This document shows, in pieces, positions 49,590 to 60,626 of a stretch of 64,000 bases of DNA. Each line of letters begins with the position of its first letter. Within the stretch, counting starts at the first letter, position 1. A program made the position numbers and the translations under genes. Under the pieces are notes generated by a model. It was not told where the DNA came from. It saw only the letters and a program-made list of their open reading frames with translations, and did no database searches. The stretch is taken from contig JARKUF010000014.1 of assembly GCA_029974015.1 (NCBI GenBank), positions 64,217-128,216 on the forward strand. The letters are read 5' to 3'. This stretch comes from Spirochaetota bacterium. GTDB taxonomy: Bacteria > Spirochaetota > UBA4802 > JAGODF01.

Positions 49590-50725
49590 TTCACTATGAG
49601 TTCCGCGTGGAGGGCCCCCGCGTCTTTTAACGCTTTTATGATAGCGATGGTGTCCTTCGTCGATGCGCCGATATGGTTCAGAGTGTCCACCAGGTCCTTT
49701 ACGTTCGCAGATTCCCGCATGTGGACCGCCGTTCCTGTTTTCCCGCCGGTCTCTGCCTGCCCCCGGGACACTCCTTCTATCTTCACGGTGATTCCCTCAC
49801 GGCTCACCATCACCTCAGAGAGCTTCACCTCCCCACCCATGACGATGGTACCGTCCCGTTCGTTAATCACCACCCGGGCGCCATAGTTCGGCGCTACCTC
49901 CAGCTCTTCTATTTTCGTAATAAATTCGGTGAGGGCCACGTTTTCGGGTACCCGCAGCAGAATTTTACCGCCCGTTTCCAGGGATGGCGCCGACGCCGGA
50001 AAGATTTCCTTTACCGATTTTATCACCTGGTTCGCCACGGGAAAGTCCCAGGTCTTCAGGACAAGGCGGATGTACTTCTCCCGGTCCTTCGTCTGCTCTT
50101 TCTCTTTCTGATATACGTACTCCGGCTCCACTGTGCGCTCCACGAGGGCGCCGCCAACGATGCGCCCCACGGTTTTAACCGCACCCGCGCCCTTTACTGT
50201 CTTCCCCGGCGTGGAGAGGGGCCCCTGTGCCACGGCGTAAATTCGATTGTCGGCCCCCCTGAGGGGCGACTGTACGAGAATACCTCCCTCAAGGGACTTC
50301 GCGTTGTTGATAGAAGACACCGTCACGTCCACCCTGTCCCCGGGACGCGCGAATGGCGGAAGGCTTGCCGTCAGGAGAACCGCCGCGGCGTTTTTGGAGC
50401 GAAAGCTCTCATCGGAATCGAGCCCCAGGTTTTTCAGCAAATTGTTAAGCGAAGAATGCGTGAGCTCGCTCTTCGTGTCGCCCGTCCCGGCGAGGCCAAC
50501 TACCAGGCCATAACCCAGAATCTGGTTCTCCCGAAACCCGTCGATGTAGGCAAGGTCCCGAAGCTTCACCGTCACCTCACCGCCTCCGGGGACCGTGAGG
50601 GCGATGGCAATTAAGCAGACGAGTGCCGAAAAAAGCCTTCTCACCGCCCTACCCCTTTGCGATGAGGCAGTAGGCCCGGCTTTGCCCTTTACGCTTCGAA
50701 TTATTTTGCTATTGAGTGAGCTCAT
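49586..50725 (-). CDS. flgI: flagellar P-ring protein
   Basis: VKLRDLAYIDGFRENQILGYGLVVGLAGTGD; VNERDGTIVMGGEVKLSEV. Confidence 0.95.
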   Translation of the reverse strand: MSSLNSKIIRSVKGKAGPTASSQRGRAVRRLFSALVCLIAIALTVPGGGEVTVKLRDLAYIDGFRENQILGYGLVVGLAGTGDTKSELTHSSLNNLLKNLGLDSDESFRSKNAAAVLLTASLPPFARPGDRVDVTVSSINNAKSLEGGILVQSPLRGADNRIYAVAQGPLSTPGKTVKGAGAVKTVGRIVGGALVERTVEPEYVYQKEKEQTKDREKYIRLVLKTWDFPVANQVIKSVKEIFPASAPSLETGGKILLRVPENVALTEFITKIEELEVAPNYGARVVINERDGTIVMGGEVKLSEVMVSREGITVKIEGVSRGQAETGGKTGTAVHMRESANVKDLVDTLNHIGASTKDTIAIIKALKDAGALHAELIVK

Positions 50726-51353
50726 TTATCACCTTGGTGAGATAATCCACGATTATCTTCTGCTTCTCTTCCTCGGTCAGGGTGGCCCCCGCAGCCTCCT
50801 TCTCCTTAAGCGCCCCGCGTTTTATCTGAATTCCCGCTCCCTCCTTGAATCCCCGAAGTCCAAATCGGAAATCTCCCAGGTCCGTCGAGTCAATGGCCCT
50901 TCCCCGCAAAAGCGCCGGGTCTACTATGCCCGCCACCTGGAACCTGTTCACCACTCCATGAAGGGCATACTCCTTTGTGCCCGCTATTTCATAGAGATTG
51001 TTTGGGAGCTTTTTTGTCACCGCCGCAGGTATTGAAAAATACATTTTCCCCGCTCCGCTAACGGCTGTCTTTCCCTTGTTCACCGAGCTCTTGTTCCCCG
51101 CGGCTTTCGGGAGAAATTGTGTGATGACGCCGTCCGGATTCGACGTGAATGTGAAAGAATTGTCGCTGTTTACCGTTAGATTGAACTTCATCTGGGACAC
51201 ATCGTTCACATGGACCAGCAGGATATCCCCCACTTTAAGCGCCTCGCCAGCGCTGTATATGTTCCGGTCCACCCAGAGGCTGGCGGTAAATCCTGGAACC
51301 GCGGAAAAGACCGCGTACAGACAAAGGAGAAAGGGGCCGTTCCATTTTCTCAA
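50709..51353 (-). CDS. flgH: flagellar L-ring protein
   Basis: GDILLVHVNDVSQ; IAGTKEYALHGVVNRFQVAGIVDP. Confidence 0.85.
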   Translation of the reverse strand: MRKWNGPFLLCLYAVFSAVPGFTASLWVDRNIYSAGEALKVGDILLVHVNDVSQMKFNLTVNSDNSFTFTSNPDGVITQFLPKAAGNKSSVNKGKTAVSGAGKMYFSIPAAVTKKLPNNLYEIAGTKEYALHGVVNRFQVAGIVDPALLRGRAIDSTDLGDFRFGLRGFKEGAGIQIKRGALKEKEAAGATLTEEEKQKIIVDYLTKVINELTQ

Positions 51354-51868
51354 AACTCCACCTCCACAAGCCCACGTCCGGCGATAACGCCGCGGATGCG
51401 TCGGGAATTGTCTGTCCGTATAAAAACGCGGTCTCCCAGCTTCCCGTCCGCCAGGGCCGTCCCCGGGGCCTGGATAACTATCCCCCTTCTTCTGATGAGG
51501 ACATCCACCCTTTCGCCATTGTGTACGGCAGGACCGGCGAACTCAGTTGCGGCGGGCCCCTCTTCGGGACTTTGCCCAGGGGCCCTCACCCGCACCGCTG
51601 TGCCGAAGATGCGCAGAATTCCTGCCGTCCTCCCCGACAGGAAGGCCCGGACCTCTCCTGCGTCGATGAAACCGTCGGCGTAAATTGACGGGTCAAGGGG
51701 AAGCGCGGAAAGCGAATCGGCCTCATCGGCCTCGAGGCGGGCCACGTCTCCAAGCGAAAGGGCCTCGGACGTGGTTACCGAAGGGTACAGATACACGCGG
51801 ACCTCATCGGCCCCCCACACTAAGGCCCCCGGGAGCAAAAAGAAGATTACGAAAGCGTACCGTTTCAT
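51350..51868 (-). CDS. flgA: flagellar P-ring assembly chaperone FlgA
   Basis: RRRGIVIQAPGTALADGKLGDRVFIRTDNSRRIRGVIAGRGLVEVEF C-terminal SAF-like region. Confidence 0.85.
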   Translation of the reverse strand: MKRYAFVIFFLLPGALVWGADEVRVYLYPSVTTSEALSLGDVARLEADEADSLSALPLDPSIYADGFIDAGEVRAFLSGRTAGILRIFGTAVRVRAPGQSPEEGPAATEFAGPAVHNGERVDVLIRRRGIVIQAPGTALADGKLGDRVFIRTDNSRRIRGVIAGRGLVEVEF

Positions 51869-51873
51869 TTCCT

Positions 51874-52668
51874 CTATCGCTTGAGGCCGATGGCCGTGGC
51901 TAACATTGAATCGGAAGTCTGTATAGCCTTGGAATTTATCTCATAAGCCCGCTGGGCAACGATCATGTTCACCATCTCCTCGACGACCTTCACATTCGAC
52001 ATCTCGAGGAACCCCTGGTGTGTCTTTGCCATGCCGTTTAGGCCGGGCTGTCCCGGTATTTCCTCTCCCGAGGCCGGAGTGGTTTTAAAAAGGTTTCCGC
52101 CTATGGCCTGGAGGCCCGCCGGGTTTACGAAGCGATATATTTCCATTTGCCCCACCTCGGTGGGTTCATCCTCTCCGACGAGCTTCACGGTAATACGCCC
52201 GTCCTGGCTTATTGCCAGTGAATCGGCGATGAAGTTTTCCGGGAGCACAACCGGTGGCTCAAGTAGATATCCATTGGATGTGACGATCTGGCGGTTGGAG
52301 TCGATCTTGAATGACCCGTCCCGGGTGTAGGCGAAGGTCCCGTCGTAGAGCTGGATTTTGAAAAAACCCTCCCCCTCGAGGGCGATATCTGTCCTGTTTT
52401 CCGTTGACTGGAGGCTCCCCTGGGAGAACATCCGCTGGGTAGCCGAGGTGCGCACACCGTGGCCCACCTGGATACCCGTTGGCACTTCGCTGACCTCAGT
52501 TGCCGGGGTCCCCGCCATGAGCACGGTCTGGTAGATGAGGTCCTCAAATTCGGCCCGTGTCTTTTTGTACCCGGCCGTATTTACATTGGAAAGATTGTTT
52601 GAAATCGTATCGATGTTGAATTGCTGTCCTATCATGCCGGACGCTGCGGTCCAGAGCGATCGCATCAT
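51874..52668 (-). CDS. flgG: flagellar distal rod protein
   Basis: MMRSLWTAASGMIGQQFNIDTISNNLSNVNTAGYKKTRAEFEDL...EEMVNMIVAQRAYEINSKAIQTSDSML. Confidence 0.95.
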   Translation of the reverse strand: MMRSLWTAASGMIGQQFNIDTISNNLSNVNTAGYKKTRAEFEDLIYQTVLMAGTPATEVSEVPTGIQVGHGVRTSATQRMFSQGSLQSTENRTDIALEGEGFFKIQLYDGTFAYTRDGSFKIDSNRQIVTSNGYLLEPPVVLPENFIADSLAISQDGRITVKLVGEDEPTEVGQMEIYRFVNPAGLQAIGGNLFKTTPASGEEIPGQPGLNGMAKTHQGFLEMSNVKVVEEMVNMIVAQRAYEINSKAIQTSDSMLATAIGLKR

Positions 52669-52769
52669 GACCTTCACCTCTGAAAATAGCGTTTCACGGG
52701 CCCGGATGAAACCGTTAACCGTGCCATCATACCGCCCCAAAAGGCCCCTGGGCGGAGATGGTAATCTAA

Positions 52770-52905
52770 CCGGCAAACTCTACAAATTTGTTTTCCCCGC
52801 CCGTTGAAGGCTGGCGTAAAAACCAAATTGTTTAATTTGCCTGTAGTTATAATTTCGGGGAATCTTAAAATTGAATTCTTAGAGGTTCCCTTACCGTTAT
52901 TGTCG
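52770..52905. repeat. dispersed intergenic repeat copy (degenerate)
   Basis: GGCAAACTCTACAAATTTGTTTTCCCCGCCCGTTGAAGGCTGGCG... and GGGGAATCTTAAAATTGAATTCTTAGAGGTTCCC. Confidence 0.8.
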
Positions 52906-53047
52906 GAATAAGCTATATGTCTCTAAAGAGGAAAAAGCCGTCTCAATATTTCCACAGCATGGGGAACAATTATCGCAGTACATATTTTGTCATACCTGGT
53001 AAAATGGAAAAATTATATTGACATTATCAGCTATACATTCCATTCTA

Positions 53048-53171
53048 AGGCAACCTCTGATTATTTGGTTTTTTACCCGCCGAGGGTGAGCGGAAAAACC
53101 CGGGTACTGAGTTTGCCGCTTGTAACTATTTATGCGAACCTTAAAAATTTTTAATTTTTAAGGTTCCCCAA
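53048..53171. repeat. dispersed intergenic repeat copy
   Basis: GGCAACCTCTGATTATTTGG...CCCGCCGAGGGTGAGCGG... and GAACCTTAAAAATTTTTAATTTTTAAGGTTCCCC. Confidence 0.85.
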
Positions 53172-53193
53172 AGCTATCGTTTGGAGAGTTGTC

Positions 53194-54483
53194 ATGAAGA
53201 AATCCTTAATCCTTTTAATGGCCGCATTCATGGCCGTAACACTTTCATGTAAAAGCACCGACACAGGAAGCAAAACGGGGCCCAAAAAGGTTGAGAAAAT
53301 AAAAGACGGCCCCGGAAAAATATTCTGGGATGGCGACGGCTCCCTCAAAGGATCGGGTAATTTCAAAAATTTCAAAAAAGAAGGCGAATGGACCCTTTAC
53401 CATCGTCACTCCGGCGAAAAGCTTGCCGTGGGCAATTACCAGGACGACAAGCAGAGCGGTAAATGGACTTTTTTTTATAAGGGCGGCCAGAAGATGACTG
53501 AGGGCGAATTCATCGAAGACCAGCGCACGGGCCCCTGGGTGGAATTCCACGAGAAGGGCGAGAAGAAAGCTGAAATGAGCTATATAATTATTACCAAAGT
53601 AATTCCAGAATTCGATATGGTTGAACGCCTCGGCGTTCTCCATGGCCCAAAGACTTCGTATTATCCTTCAGGCAAAGTGCATAAGGAAGAAACCTATAGA
53701 GAAGGAAATCTTACTGGAGCTTCAAAAGAATATTACGAGGACGGCCGCCCCAAGGAAATATCCCAGTACGCCGCGGGAGAACACGACGGTATGTCCAACA
53801 CATGGTGGCCATCCGGGAAGCACAAAGAAAAGGGGAATTTTTCACGGGGCAAGCGCAACGGCATCTGGCACTTCTATCATGGAAACGGTGCCCTTCACAT
53901 GAAAGGCCAGTTCCAGGAGAACAACCAGGTAGGCCCCTGGAACTACCAGTCGGCCCTGGGACAGCCCATGAAAGAAGGGCGTTTCAAACTTGAAACAGTG
54001 ACTGTCCAGAAAAAAACTTCAACACGGAGCAATGAGGACGGCTACTGGACCTTCTACAAAGTCGTCGGTAACAGAAGCGAGAAGGCCATGGATATAATGC
54101 TCGCCAATGGAATGATAGACGGCACGAAGAATGCGAAGCTGTACGAAGGGGGAAAGCTCAGCGGCGAAGGGGCCTTCCAGATGGGCCTTGTCAGGGCGAT
54201 CTTCGAAATTGTCCAAAACGGTTCGGCCAAGGGCACCATGACCAGCACCACAGTGCCCCCCGATGAGTTTGAGAAAAAAATCACTTATCGCTGGACCGGC
54301 GAATGGGAGATGCCCAAGAAGAACGGCAAATGGACTTTCTACTATCCGAACGGAAAAGTCAAGGCGGAAGGCGAATATCAGATAAACAAGATGAACGGAG
54401 AATGGAAGTTTTATACTCCCCGGGGCGACCTTGATGCGGAAAAATCAGGGATGTACCGGTTCGACAAGAAGAGTAAATTTTAG
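53194..54483 (+). CDS. lipoprotein with MORN-like repeats
   Basis: Lipobox TLSCK; repeated GxWTFYxxxGxxxxxGxY units. Confidence 0.75.
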   Translation: MKKSLILLMAAFMAVTLSCKSTDTGSKTGPKKVEKIKDGPGKIFWDGDGSLKGSGNFKNFKKEGEWTLYHRHSGEKLAVGNYQDDKQSGKWTFFYKGGQKMTEGEFIEDQRTGPWVEFHEKGEKKAEMSYIIITKVIPEFDMVERLGVLHGPKTSYYPSGKVHKEETYREGNLTGASKEYYEDGRPKEISQYAAGEHDGMSNTWWPSGKHKEKGNFSRGKRNGIWHFYHGNGALHMKGQFQENNQVGPWNYQSALGQPMKEGRFKLETVTVQKKTSTRSNEDGYWTFYKVVGNRSEKAMDIMLANGMIDGTKNAKLYEGGKLSGEGAFQMGLVRAIFEIVQNGSAKGTMTSTTVPPDEFEKKITYRWTGEWEMPKKNGKWTFYYPNGKVKAEGEYQINKMNGEWKFYTPRGDLDAEKSGMYRFDKKSKF

Positions 54484-54586
54484 CGTCAAAATCAGTTTGG
54501 CCGTAAAGACGCCCTGACAGATGAAAGCATAAAATAATCCCCGGCCCCGGAGACCGATCCGGAGCCGGAGCTTTGGCTAAAAAATA

Positions 54587-55207
54587 ATGAAACTTGTGCT
54601 CATAGGGCCGCCTGGTTGCGGCAAGGGGACCCAGTCCGGGCTTCTCTGCAAGAAGTTCGGACTCCCACATATTTCATCGGGCAACATCCTCCGCGCCGAG
54701 GTACAGGCGGGGACCCCTTTCGGCAAAAAGATCAAGAAATATATGGACAGGGGTGAAATCGGCCCCCAGGAGCTCATCACCAAAGCGGTGCTGGAACATA
54801 TTGACAAGAACTGTCCTTCGGGGTTTGTCCTTGACGGTTTTCCCAGGACCCTCTACCAGGCTGAAACCCTGCACGGAACGCACAATATCGTTGCCGCCAT
54901 CTACCTCAATGTGGCGGAGAAGGAAATCCTAAAGCGCATCACCGGAAGGCGCACCTGTTCGAAGTGCGGGAGGGTTTTCCACCTGGACTACAGCCCCCCG
55001 AAAAAAAACGGCATCTGCGACTCTTGCGAAGGTGAACTGGTCCAGCGCGACGACGACACCGCGGAAACGGTGAAAAACAGGGTCCAAATTTACAAAAAAG
55101 AAACCATGCCGGTCCTCGACTTTTATCGCACGCTCGGGGTACTCAAAGAGATAAATGCCAACGTCGCCCCGGACGTGATCTTTCAGGAAATACTCAACAT
55201 CGTGTAA
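54587..55207 (+). CDS. adk: adenylate kinase (Cys4 zinc lid)
   Basis: GPPGCGKGTQSGLL, FVLDGFPRT, CSKCGRVFHLDYSPPKKNGICDSC. Confidence 0.95.
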   Translation: MKLVLIGPPGCGKGTQSGLLCKKFGLPHISSGNILRAEVQAGTPFGKKIKKYMDRGEIGPQELITKAVLEHIDKNCPSGFVLDGFPRTLYQAETLHGTHNIVAAIYLNVAEKEILKRITGRRTCSKCGRVFHLDYSPPKKNGICDSCEGELVQRDDDTAETVKNRVQIYKKETMPVLDFYRTLGVLKEINANVAPDVIFQEILNIV

Positions 55208-55230
55208 AACACCCCGGTTCCGGGCACATT

Positions 55231-56592
55231 ATGAATAAAACCTTTTTTGGCATATTATTTCTTTTTGTCGCCGCGTTGACATCGCAAGCAACCGAAATCT
55301 CCGGTGCGGTAAGGAGCCATGCCGTCATCCCCCTTCAGGGAACGGTAAACCCCGTAGTGGCGGAACACATCGTATCGTCCATCAAAAAAGCCGCCGACGA
55401 AGGCGCCGACTTCATCATCATCCCCATGAACACTCCAGGCGGCCTCATGACGTCCATGCAGGAAATCATCCAGGGAATTATGGAATCGAAGATACCCGTG
55501 GTTGTTTTCACCAGCCCCCGGGGGTCCCAGGCCGCTTCGGCGGGAGGTTACATTATGCTCTCGGCCCATGTGGCGGCCATGGCGCCCGGTACCCGCGTGG
55601 GCGCCATGAGCCCCATGAACATTATGGAGATGTTCTCATCGAAAAAAAACCCAGAAACGAAAAGACCGGGGAAGCAATTTGAAACGAAAGGGCTCGAAAC
55701 GGGCGATGAGGTGATGAAGCGCAAGCTCTTGAACGATTCCATGGCCTACGCCCGAAGCCTGGCACAGCTCCGGGGACGCAATGTCGACTGGGCCGAGCGG
55801 GCCGTCCGGGACGCGGTATCCAGCACAAACAATGAAGCCCTGCGCCTTGGCGTCATCGACCTGGTGGCCAGGGACATGCCCGACCTTTTACGTCGGCTGG
55901 AGGGCCGCCGCATCGCCATCGACGGGAGGACCATAACACTTGTAACGGAAGGATCGGCCCCCCGTGAATATCTCATGAACTGGAAACAGCGCTTCCTCAA
56001 TTTCTTTTCCGATCCCCAGGTTGTCTTCTTCCTGCTTATCATCGCCGTCGTGGGGATAGGCATGGAGTTTAAAAACCCCGGGATGGTCGTACCGGGCGTT
56101 GCGGGAGTCACCGCCTTCTTTATATTCCTCATGGCGGTCCGGGTCCTCCCGGTGAACATCGCCGGCATCGTCCTTATTGTCCTCGCCGTGGTGCTCTTTA
56201 TTCTCGATCTTAAATTCGCAAGTTACGGCCTGCTGACCGCTGGCGGCATCATATCTTTTGTGGTGGGATCCATGATACTCTTCGACAATCCTCTTCCCGG
56301 GTTTTCCGTGCCCTGGGCAACTATTATTGGCGTGGGTCTTTTTGTGCTTGGCTTCGTCTTCATTCTCATACGGCTGGGGCTCCTGGCCCACAAGGGAAAA
56401 GTGGTCACCGGCGCCGAGGGGATGGTAGGCGAAAAAGGAACGGTAATTCGTGGCTTCGAGGAAAGAGGACAGGTCCAAATCCATGGTGAGATATGGTCCG
56501 CCCAAAGCGACGTTCCTCTTAAAAGGGGGGACCGCATCGCCGTGGAAAAGCTTGAGGGGATGGTCCTCATAGTAAAAAAAATCGACGAATAA
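55231..56592 (+). CDS. NfeD family membrane serine protease
   Basis: [36 protein letters not shown]-terminal OB-like domain. Confidence 0.9.
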   Translation: MNKTFFGILFLFVAALTSQATEISGAVRSHAVIPLQGTVNPVVAEHIVSSIKKAADEGADFIIIPMNTPGGLMTSMQEIIQGIMESKIPVVVFTSPRGSQAASAGGYIMLSAHVAAMAPGTRVGAMSPMNIMEMFSSKKNPETKRPGKQFETKGLETGDEVMKRKLLNDSMAYARSLAQLRGRNVDWAERAVRDAVSSTNNEALRLGVIDLVARDMPDLLRRLEGRRIAIDGRTITLVTEGSAPREYLMNWKQRFLNFFSDPQVVFFLLIIAVVGIGMEFKNPGMVVPGVAGVTAFFIFLMAVRVLPVNIAGIVLIVLAVVLFILDLKFASYGLLTAGGIISFVVGSMILFDNPLPGFSVPWATIIGVGLFVLGFVFILIRLGLLAHKGKVVTGAEGMVGEKGTVIRGFEERGQVQIHGEIWSAQSDVPLKRGDRIAVEKLEGMVLIVKKIDE

Positions 56593-56603
56593 CGGAGGTT
56601 TCC

Positions 56604-57353
56604 ATGGACAACATGATTCTGACGCTCCTGGCACTGCTGGTTTTACTCATTGCATCATCGGTAAAAATAATCCGCGAATACGAGCGGGCAGTCATTTTCC
56701 GGCTGGGCCGTCTCCTCCAGCCCCCGCGGGGGCCAAAGGGCCCCGGAATCGTCCTTATCATTCCCGTCATCGACAAATGGGTGCGTGTGGGAATGCGCAC
56801 CATCGCCCTGGATGTGCCTCCACAGGACGTCATCACCAGGGACAACGTTTCCATCAAGGTGAACGCCGTCGTGTATTTCCGCGTCATCGAACCGAACAAG
56901 GCCGTCACGGAAGTGGAGGACTACCTCTACGCCACCTCCCAGTTGGCCCAGACGACGCTCCGGAGCATCCTTGGAATGGCCGAGCTCGACGACCTTCTGA
57001 GCGACCGTGAGCGCATAAATGCGGAGATCCAGAACATCCTCGACACCCAGACGGACCCATGGGGAATCAAGGTGTCCCTTGTGGAGGTGAAGCATGTGGA
57101 CCTTCCCCAGGAAATGCAACGCGCTATGGCGAAACAGGCAGAGGCGGAACGTGAACGCCGCTCCAAAATTATCAACGCCGAGGGCGAGTTCCAGGCCGCC
57201 ACAAAATTGGTGGAAGCGGCCCAGCTAATGGAAGAGCATCCCGTGGCGGTTCAGCTCAGATATTTCCAGACGCTCCGTGAAATAGCCACGGAGAACAACT
57301 CCACGACGCTTTTCCCCGTACCCATCGATCTTCTAAAGCCATTCGTCAAGTGA
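56604..57353 (+). CDS. slipin/stomatin-like SPFH protein
   Basis: [44 protein letters not shown]; directly after nfeD. Confidence 0.95.
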   Translation: MDNMILTLLALLVLLIASSVKIIREYERAVIFRLGRLLQPPRGPKGPGIVLIIPVIDKWVRVGMRTIALDVPPQDVITRDNVSIKVNAVVYFRVIEPNKAVTEVEDYLYATSQLAQTTLRSILGMAELDDLLSDRERINAEIQNILDTQTDPWGIKVSLVEVKHVDLPQEMQRAMAKQAEAERERRSKIINAEGEFQAATKLVEAAQLMEEHPVAVQLRYFQTLREIATENNSTTLFPVPIDLLKPFVK

Positions 57354-57373
57354 TGTACGCGGCGTAATGTTTT

Positions 57374-57424
57374 GCGGAAACCCCGGGGATATTCCGTCCC
57401 CGGGTGATACTCTCCGCCTTTTTA
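57374..57424 (+). terminator. nested hairpin followed by T-run after slipin gene
   Basis: GCGGA..CCCGGGGA-TATTCCG-TCCCCGGG..TCCGCCTTTTT. Confidence 0.7.
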
Positions 57425-57606
57425 TGTCTCCATTTTCGGCCAAGGCCGGATGCGGTTACTCGATAATGGCTCGAAACCATACAGGAATCGCATTATTAAA
57501 AAGCCATATCTTCCATGAAATGATAGAAAAGTTCTTGCTATTCGGTCGGTGGTATGATGTAATGCATAGTGTGCAACACTAACTACATAATTGCCAGGGA
57601 TACTTT

Positions 57607-59313
57607 ATGAGACGTTTACTGGAAAGCGTCCTGGGGAAGAAAATAAACAATACGCGCGTCTTCCCCGTCACGACAAAAATCATCCTTATCTTCACCCTCA
57701 TCATCCTGGTTTCCAATCTAACCTCCAACTACATCAACCTCGTGTACAACAGAACGGAACAGCTTAATCTTCTGAAACAGCTCATGGCGAAGGACCTCAT
57801 GGATATTTACGGCTTCGCCAACACCCAGCACGAAATCTACCAATACAACAGGAACCTGGAGCTTTCGATCTCGGGAATCCGGGACAGAGGGAACCATCTG
57901 ATAAAGGGCGACAAATCCTTGGTACTGGGCGTGAAACCCGACGGGAAGCTGCTGTTTCAATCGTCGAAGATCCGAGCTTTAGATTCATTCAGCGACCGCG
58001 AATCCCTCAAGAGCATGTCGCAAAGCCACGGTCTCAACAAGGACGACGGCTTTATTGACTTCGAATTCAACAAAGAAAAGTACATCGCAATATACAAGTA
58101 TAACAAAAAATGGGACGTCTACCTGGTGCGGGGCGAAGAGGAAAACGAATTTTACCGGAGCACGAGGACCATATTCCGCGACATAAGCGTCATCATCATC
58201 ATCCTGACCCTCATTAGCGCACTGGTGGGAATCATCTTTCTGAAGTTCATCGTGCGTTACCTGGAGATCATCACGGCGAGCATCATGAAGATGGTGCAAA
58301 ACCAACAGCTCGACCTGATAGACCTCAAAGGCGCCCCCAACGACGACATCACCTACATGGGCGTAGCTTTCAACTCTCTTTCGAATACCATCAATAATCT
58401 GGTGAACATCTTCCGAAAATTCGCAAACAAAGATATTGCCGTCAAAGCGTACCGGGACCGTCAGGTGATGCTGGAGGGCACCCAGAAACAGCTCACGGTC
58501 CTTTTCTCCGATATTAAAAGCTTCACCTACATCACCGAAACCCTGGGGCACGACATTATAAAACTGCTGAACCTCCACTATGACCGGGCCATCCGGGAGG
58601 TGATCAAGTACGACGGGGTCATTGGCTCCATCATAGGCGACGCACTCCTCGCGGTGTACGGCGTCTTCGATGAATCGTCGGCCAACAAATCCCTCCAGGC
58701 GGTCATTTCCGCTTACAGGATACATGAAGTTGCGGAGTCCCTTCGCAAAAAAATGGAGCTTCGAAAGGAACGCATTATCGCGGAGCGGGGCCGTCTCCTT
58801 CCCGAAGAAGAGAACGTCTACAGGGCGGTCCTTCTGGAGGTTGGTGTGGGAATCGACGGCGGCGAGGTCTTCTGGGGGACCATCGGCTCCTACGTCCGCA
58901 TGACCAGCACGGTCATCGGGGACAATGTGAATTCGGCCTCCCGCCTCGAAGGCCTCACAAGAATATACAAAGTGCCGGTAATCTGCTCTGAATACGTGAA
59001 AGATGATATTACCAACAATGTTGAAAACAGCGGCCTGATTTTCGTCGAAATAGATACGGTCCAGGTAAAAGGGAAGACCACGGGGAAAAAAATCTTCTGG
59101 CCCATCCCCGAGGGGGATTATACCAGGAAAATAAAAACCGATGTCTCATATTTCTCCCAGGGTCTGGAGCTTTACTACGCCGGAGACTGGAAAAAAGCCT
59201 ACCGCCTTTTCGCCAGGTGCAAGCTCCCCCTGACGGAAGTGTTCAAAGACCGCACGCATAACCATGATTGTCCCAGGAAATGGAACGGCATATGGGAAAT
59301 GAAAACAAAATAA
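57607..59313 (+). CDS. membrane-anchored class III adenylate/guanylate cyclase
   Basis: FSDIKSFTYITETLG, GSIIGDALLAVYG, GDNVNSASRLEGL; two TM segments flank a sensor region. Confidence 0.85.
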   Translation: MRRLLESVLGKKINNTRVFPVTTKIILIFTLIILVSNLTSNYINLVYNRTEQLNLLKQLMAKDLMDIYGFANTQHEIYQYNRNLELSISGIRDRGNHLIKGDKSLVLGVKPDGKLLFQSSKIRALDSFSDRESLKSMSQSHGLNKDDGFIDFEFNKEKYIAIYKYNKKWDVYLVRGEEENEFYRSTRTIFRDISVIIIILTLISALVGIIFLKFIVRYLEIITASIMKMVQNQQLDLIDLKGAPNDDITYMGVAFNSLSNTINNLVNIFRKFANKDIAVKAYRDRQVMLEGTQKQLTVLFSDIKSFTYITETLGHDIIKLLNLHYDRAIREVIKYDGVIGSIIGDALLAVYGVFDESSANKSLQAVISAYRIHEVAESLRKKMELRKERIIAERGRLLPEEENVYRAVLLEVGVGIDGGEVFWGTIGSYVRMTSTVIGDNVNSASRLEGLTRIYKVPVICSEYVKDDITNNVENSGLIFVEIDTVQVKGKTTGKKIFWPIPEGDYTRKIKTDVSYFSQGLELYYAGDWKKAYRLFARCKLPLTEVFKDRTHNHDCPRKWNGIWEMKTK

Positions 59314-60626
59314 ACGAGATAGTACAACGCAGCAAGGAACTTTTCCTTCCCGACGAGCTTAAGCCCGACGAACAGCAGCACGTATACTCTCTAAACGAAG
59401 AGTTTGCCAGGTCCCGGAAAAACAGGAGCTTCTTTTTCGTCGTCAAGGTCCTCCTGTTTCTGGTCCTCATTGCGGGGATTACCTACCTTCTCTCGATCGG
59501 CATCGAGCGGTTCAGAGGCGAGGCGCAGGTTGAGTTCACAGAATTCGAAGACCTTCGTCTCCGGGACCTCTTCGATAACGCCGGCCGGTACCAAACAGAG
59601 CTTGGGAACGCGAGAGAAGAGCTTAACGATCTTCGCATCAGAATGCAGGACGACATTCTTAATGTGAAGAACGCCTCTTCCCGTGACCGTGAAGCGGTGC
59701 TTGCCCGGCACCTCCCCCAGAACGAGACCGATGCGAAAATAGCGAAAATCCTTGAGCGTGAAGAAGCCCGGATCAAGGAAGTGAAGGCTGAATACCAGCG
59801 CAAAATTGTCTCCAGGGAAGCCAAGATACGCGAGTTGAACGGAAAAATCGAGGAATTAAACAAGGACATGAAGGTGAATGTCCAGAAGGCCGAATCCATC
59901 ATGGGCAATTATCAGCAGCTCCATACGATCAAAATGGAGCGTCAGAAAGCCGCCTACGAACGAGAGATCACAGAGCTCAAGGAATACCACAGGCGTTATG
60001 TAGAGTCTCTTGTCCTCAAGTATAACCCTGTGTTCAAATCCACGAAAATACAGGAGATTTTAGGGACAGGGGGCGATGGCGCCGTCATTCCCTTTCTCGC
60101 TCCCTATAACGAAATGCTCGAGAAGGAACGCGCCTTTACCAGGTCCGACTTCGACCGCCTGCGGAAGAATTTCGAAAACTACACCATTCTCATGGAGAGG
60201 ATGCTCCAAATACCCTACGAAAACTCGGTGCCTCCTACGCTTGGCAAACTAAATTTCCTCACCAGAAAACTCGCAGACAGCTACGAGAAGCTCTGGGTAC
60301 GACTTGTTTCCGTGATTGACCGTAAAAACGGGATCATTCAAAACTACCGCCATGCCTTCGAATACTATGGGTCGCTACATCCAGAAAACGGCTTTATCAT
60401 TGATCCCCGCCGGAAAGACGCGGTTCGTGTACAGCTTGCCAAAATCCATGCCGTCAAAACCGGCGACACAGGACTTGTTTTCAGGGACGACGATGAATAC
60501 ATAGGCAAGATCGAATTCACTGTATCGGAAACCGACATCACCGCGAAGGTGGTGGAACTCGCGGAAAGCAAAAAGCTGCAGCCGTTCGATAAAATCCTTA
60601 TCTCGTATAAGAAGGAGCAGCCATGA
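59292..60626 (+). CDS. membrane-anchored coiled-coil hypothetical protein
   Basis: One TM (FFFVVKVLLFLVLIAGITYLL) then long heptad-rich helical region; overlaps the cyclase 3' end. Confidence 0.65.
   Translation: MGNENKINEIVQRSKELFLPDELKPDEQQHVYSLNEEFARSRKNRSFFFVVKVLLFLVLIAGITYLLSIGIERFRGEAQVEFTEFEDLRLRDLFDNAGRYQTELGNAREELNDLRIRMQDDILNVKNASSRDREAVLARHLPQNETDAKIAKILEREEARIKEVKAEYQRKIVSREAKIRELNGKIEELNKDMKVNVQKAESIMGNYQQLHTIKMERQKAAYEREITELKEYHRRYVESLVLKYNPVFKSTKIQEILGTGGDGAVIPFLAPYNEMLEKERAFTRSDFDRLRKNFENYTILMERMLQIPYENSVPPTLGKLNFLTRKLADSYEKLWVRLVSVIDRKNGIIQNYRHAFEYYGSLHPENGFIIDPRRKDAVRVQLAKIHAVKTGDTGLVFRDDDEYIGKIEFTVSETDITAKVVELAESKKLQPFDKILISYKKEQP

Noticed and set aside
49673-50614. 313-aa plus-strand ORF
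   Set aside because: Antisense to flgI; His/Arg/Gly-rich shadow ORF from high GC.
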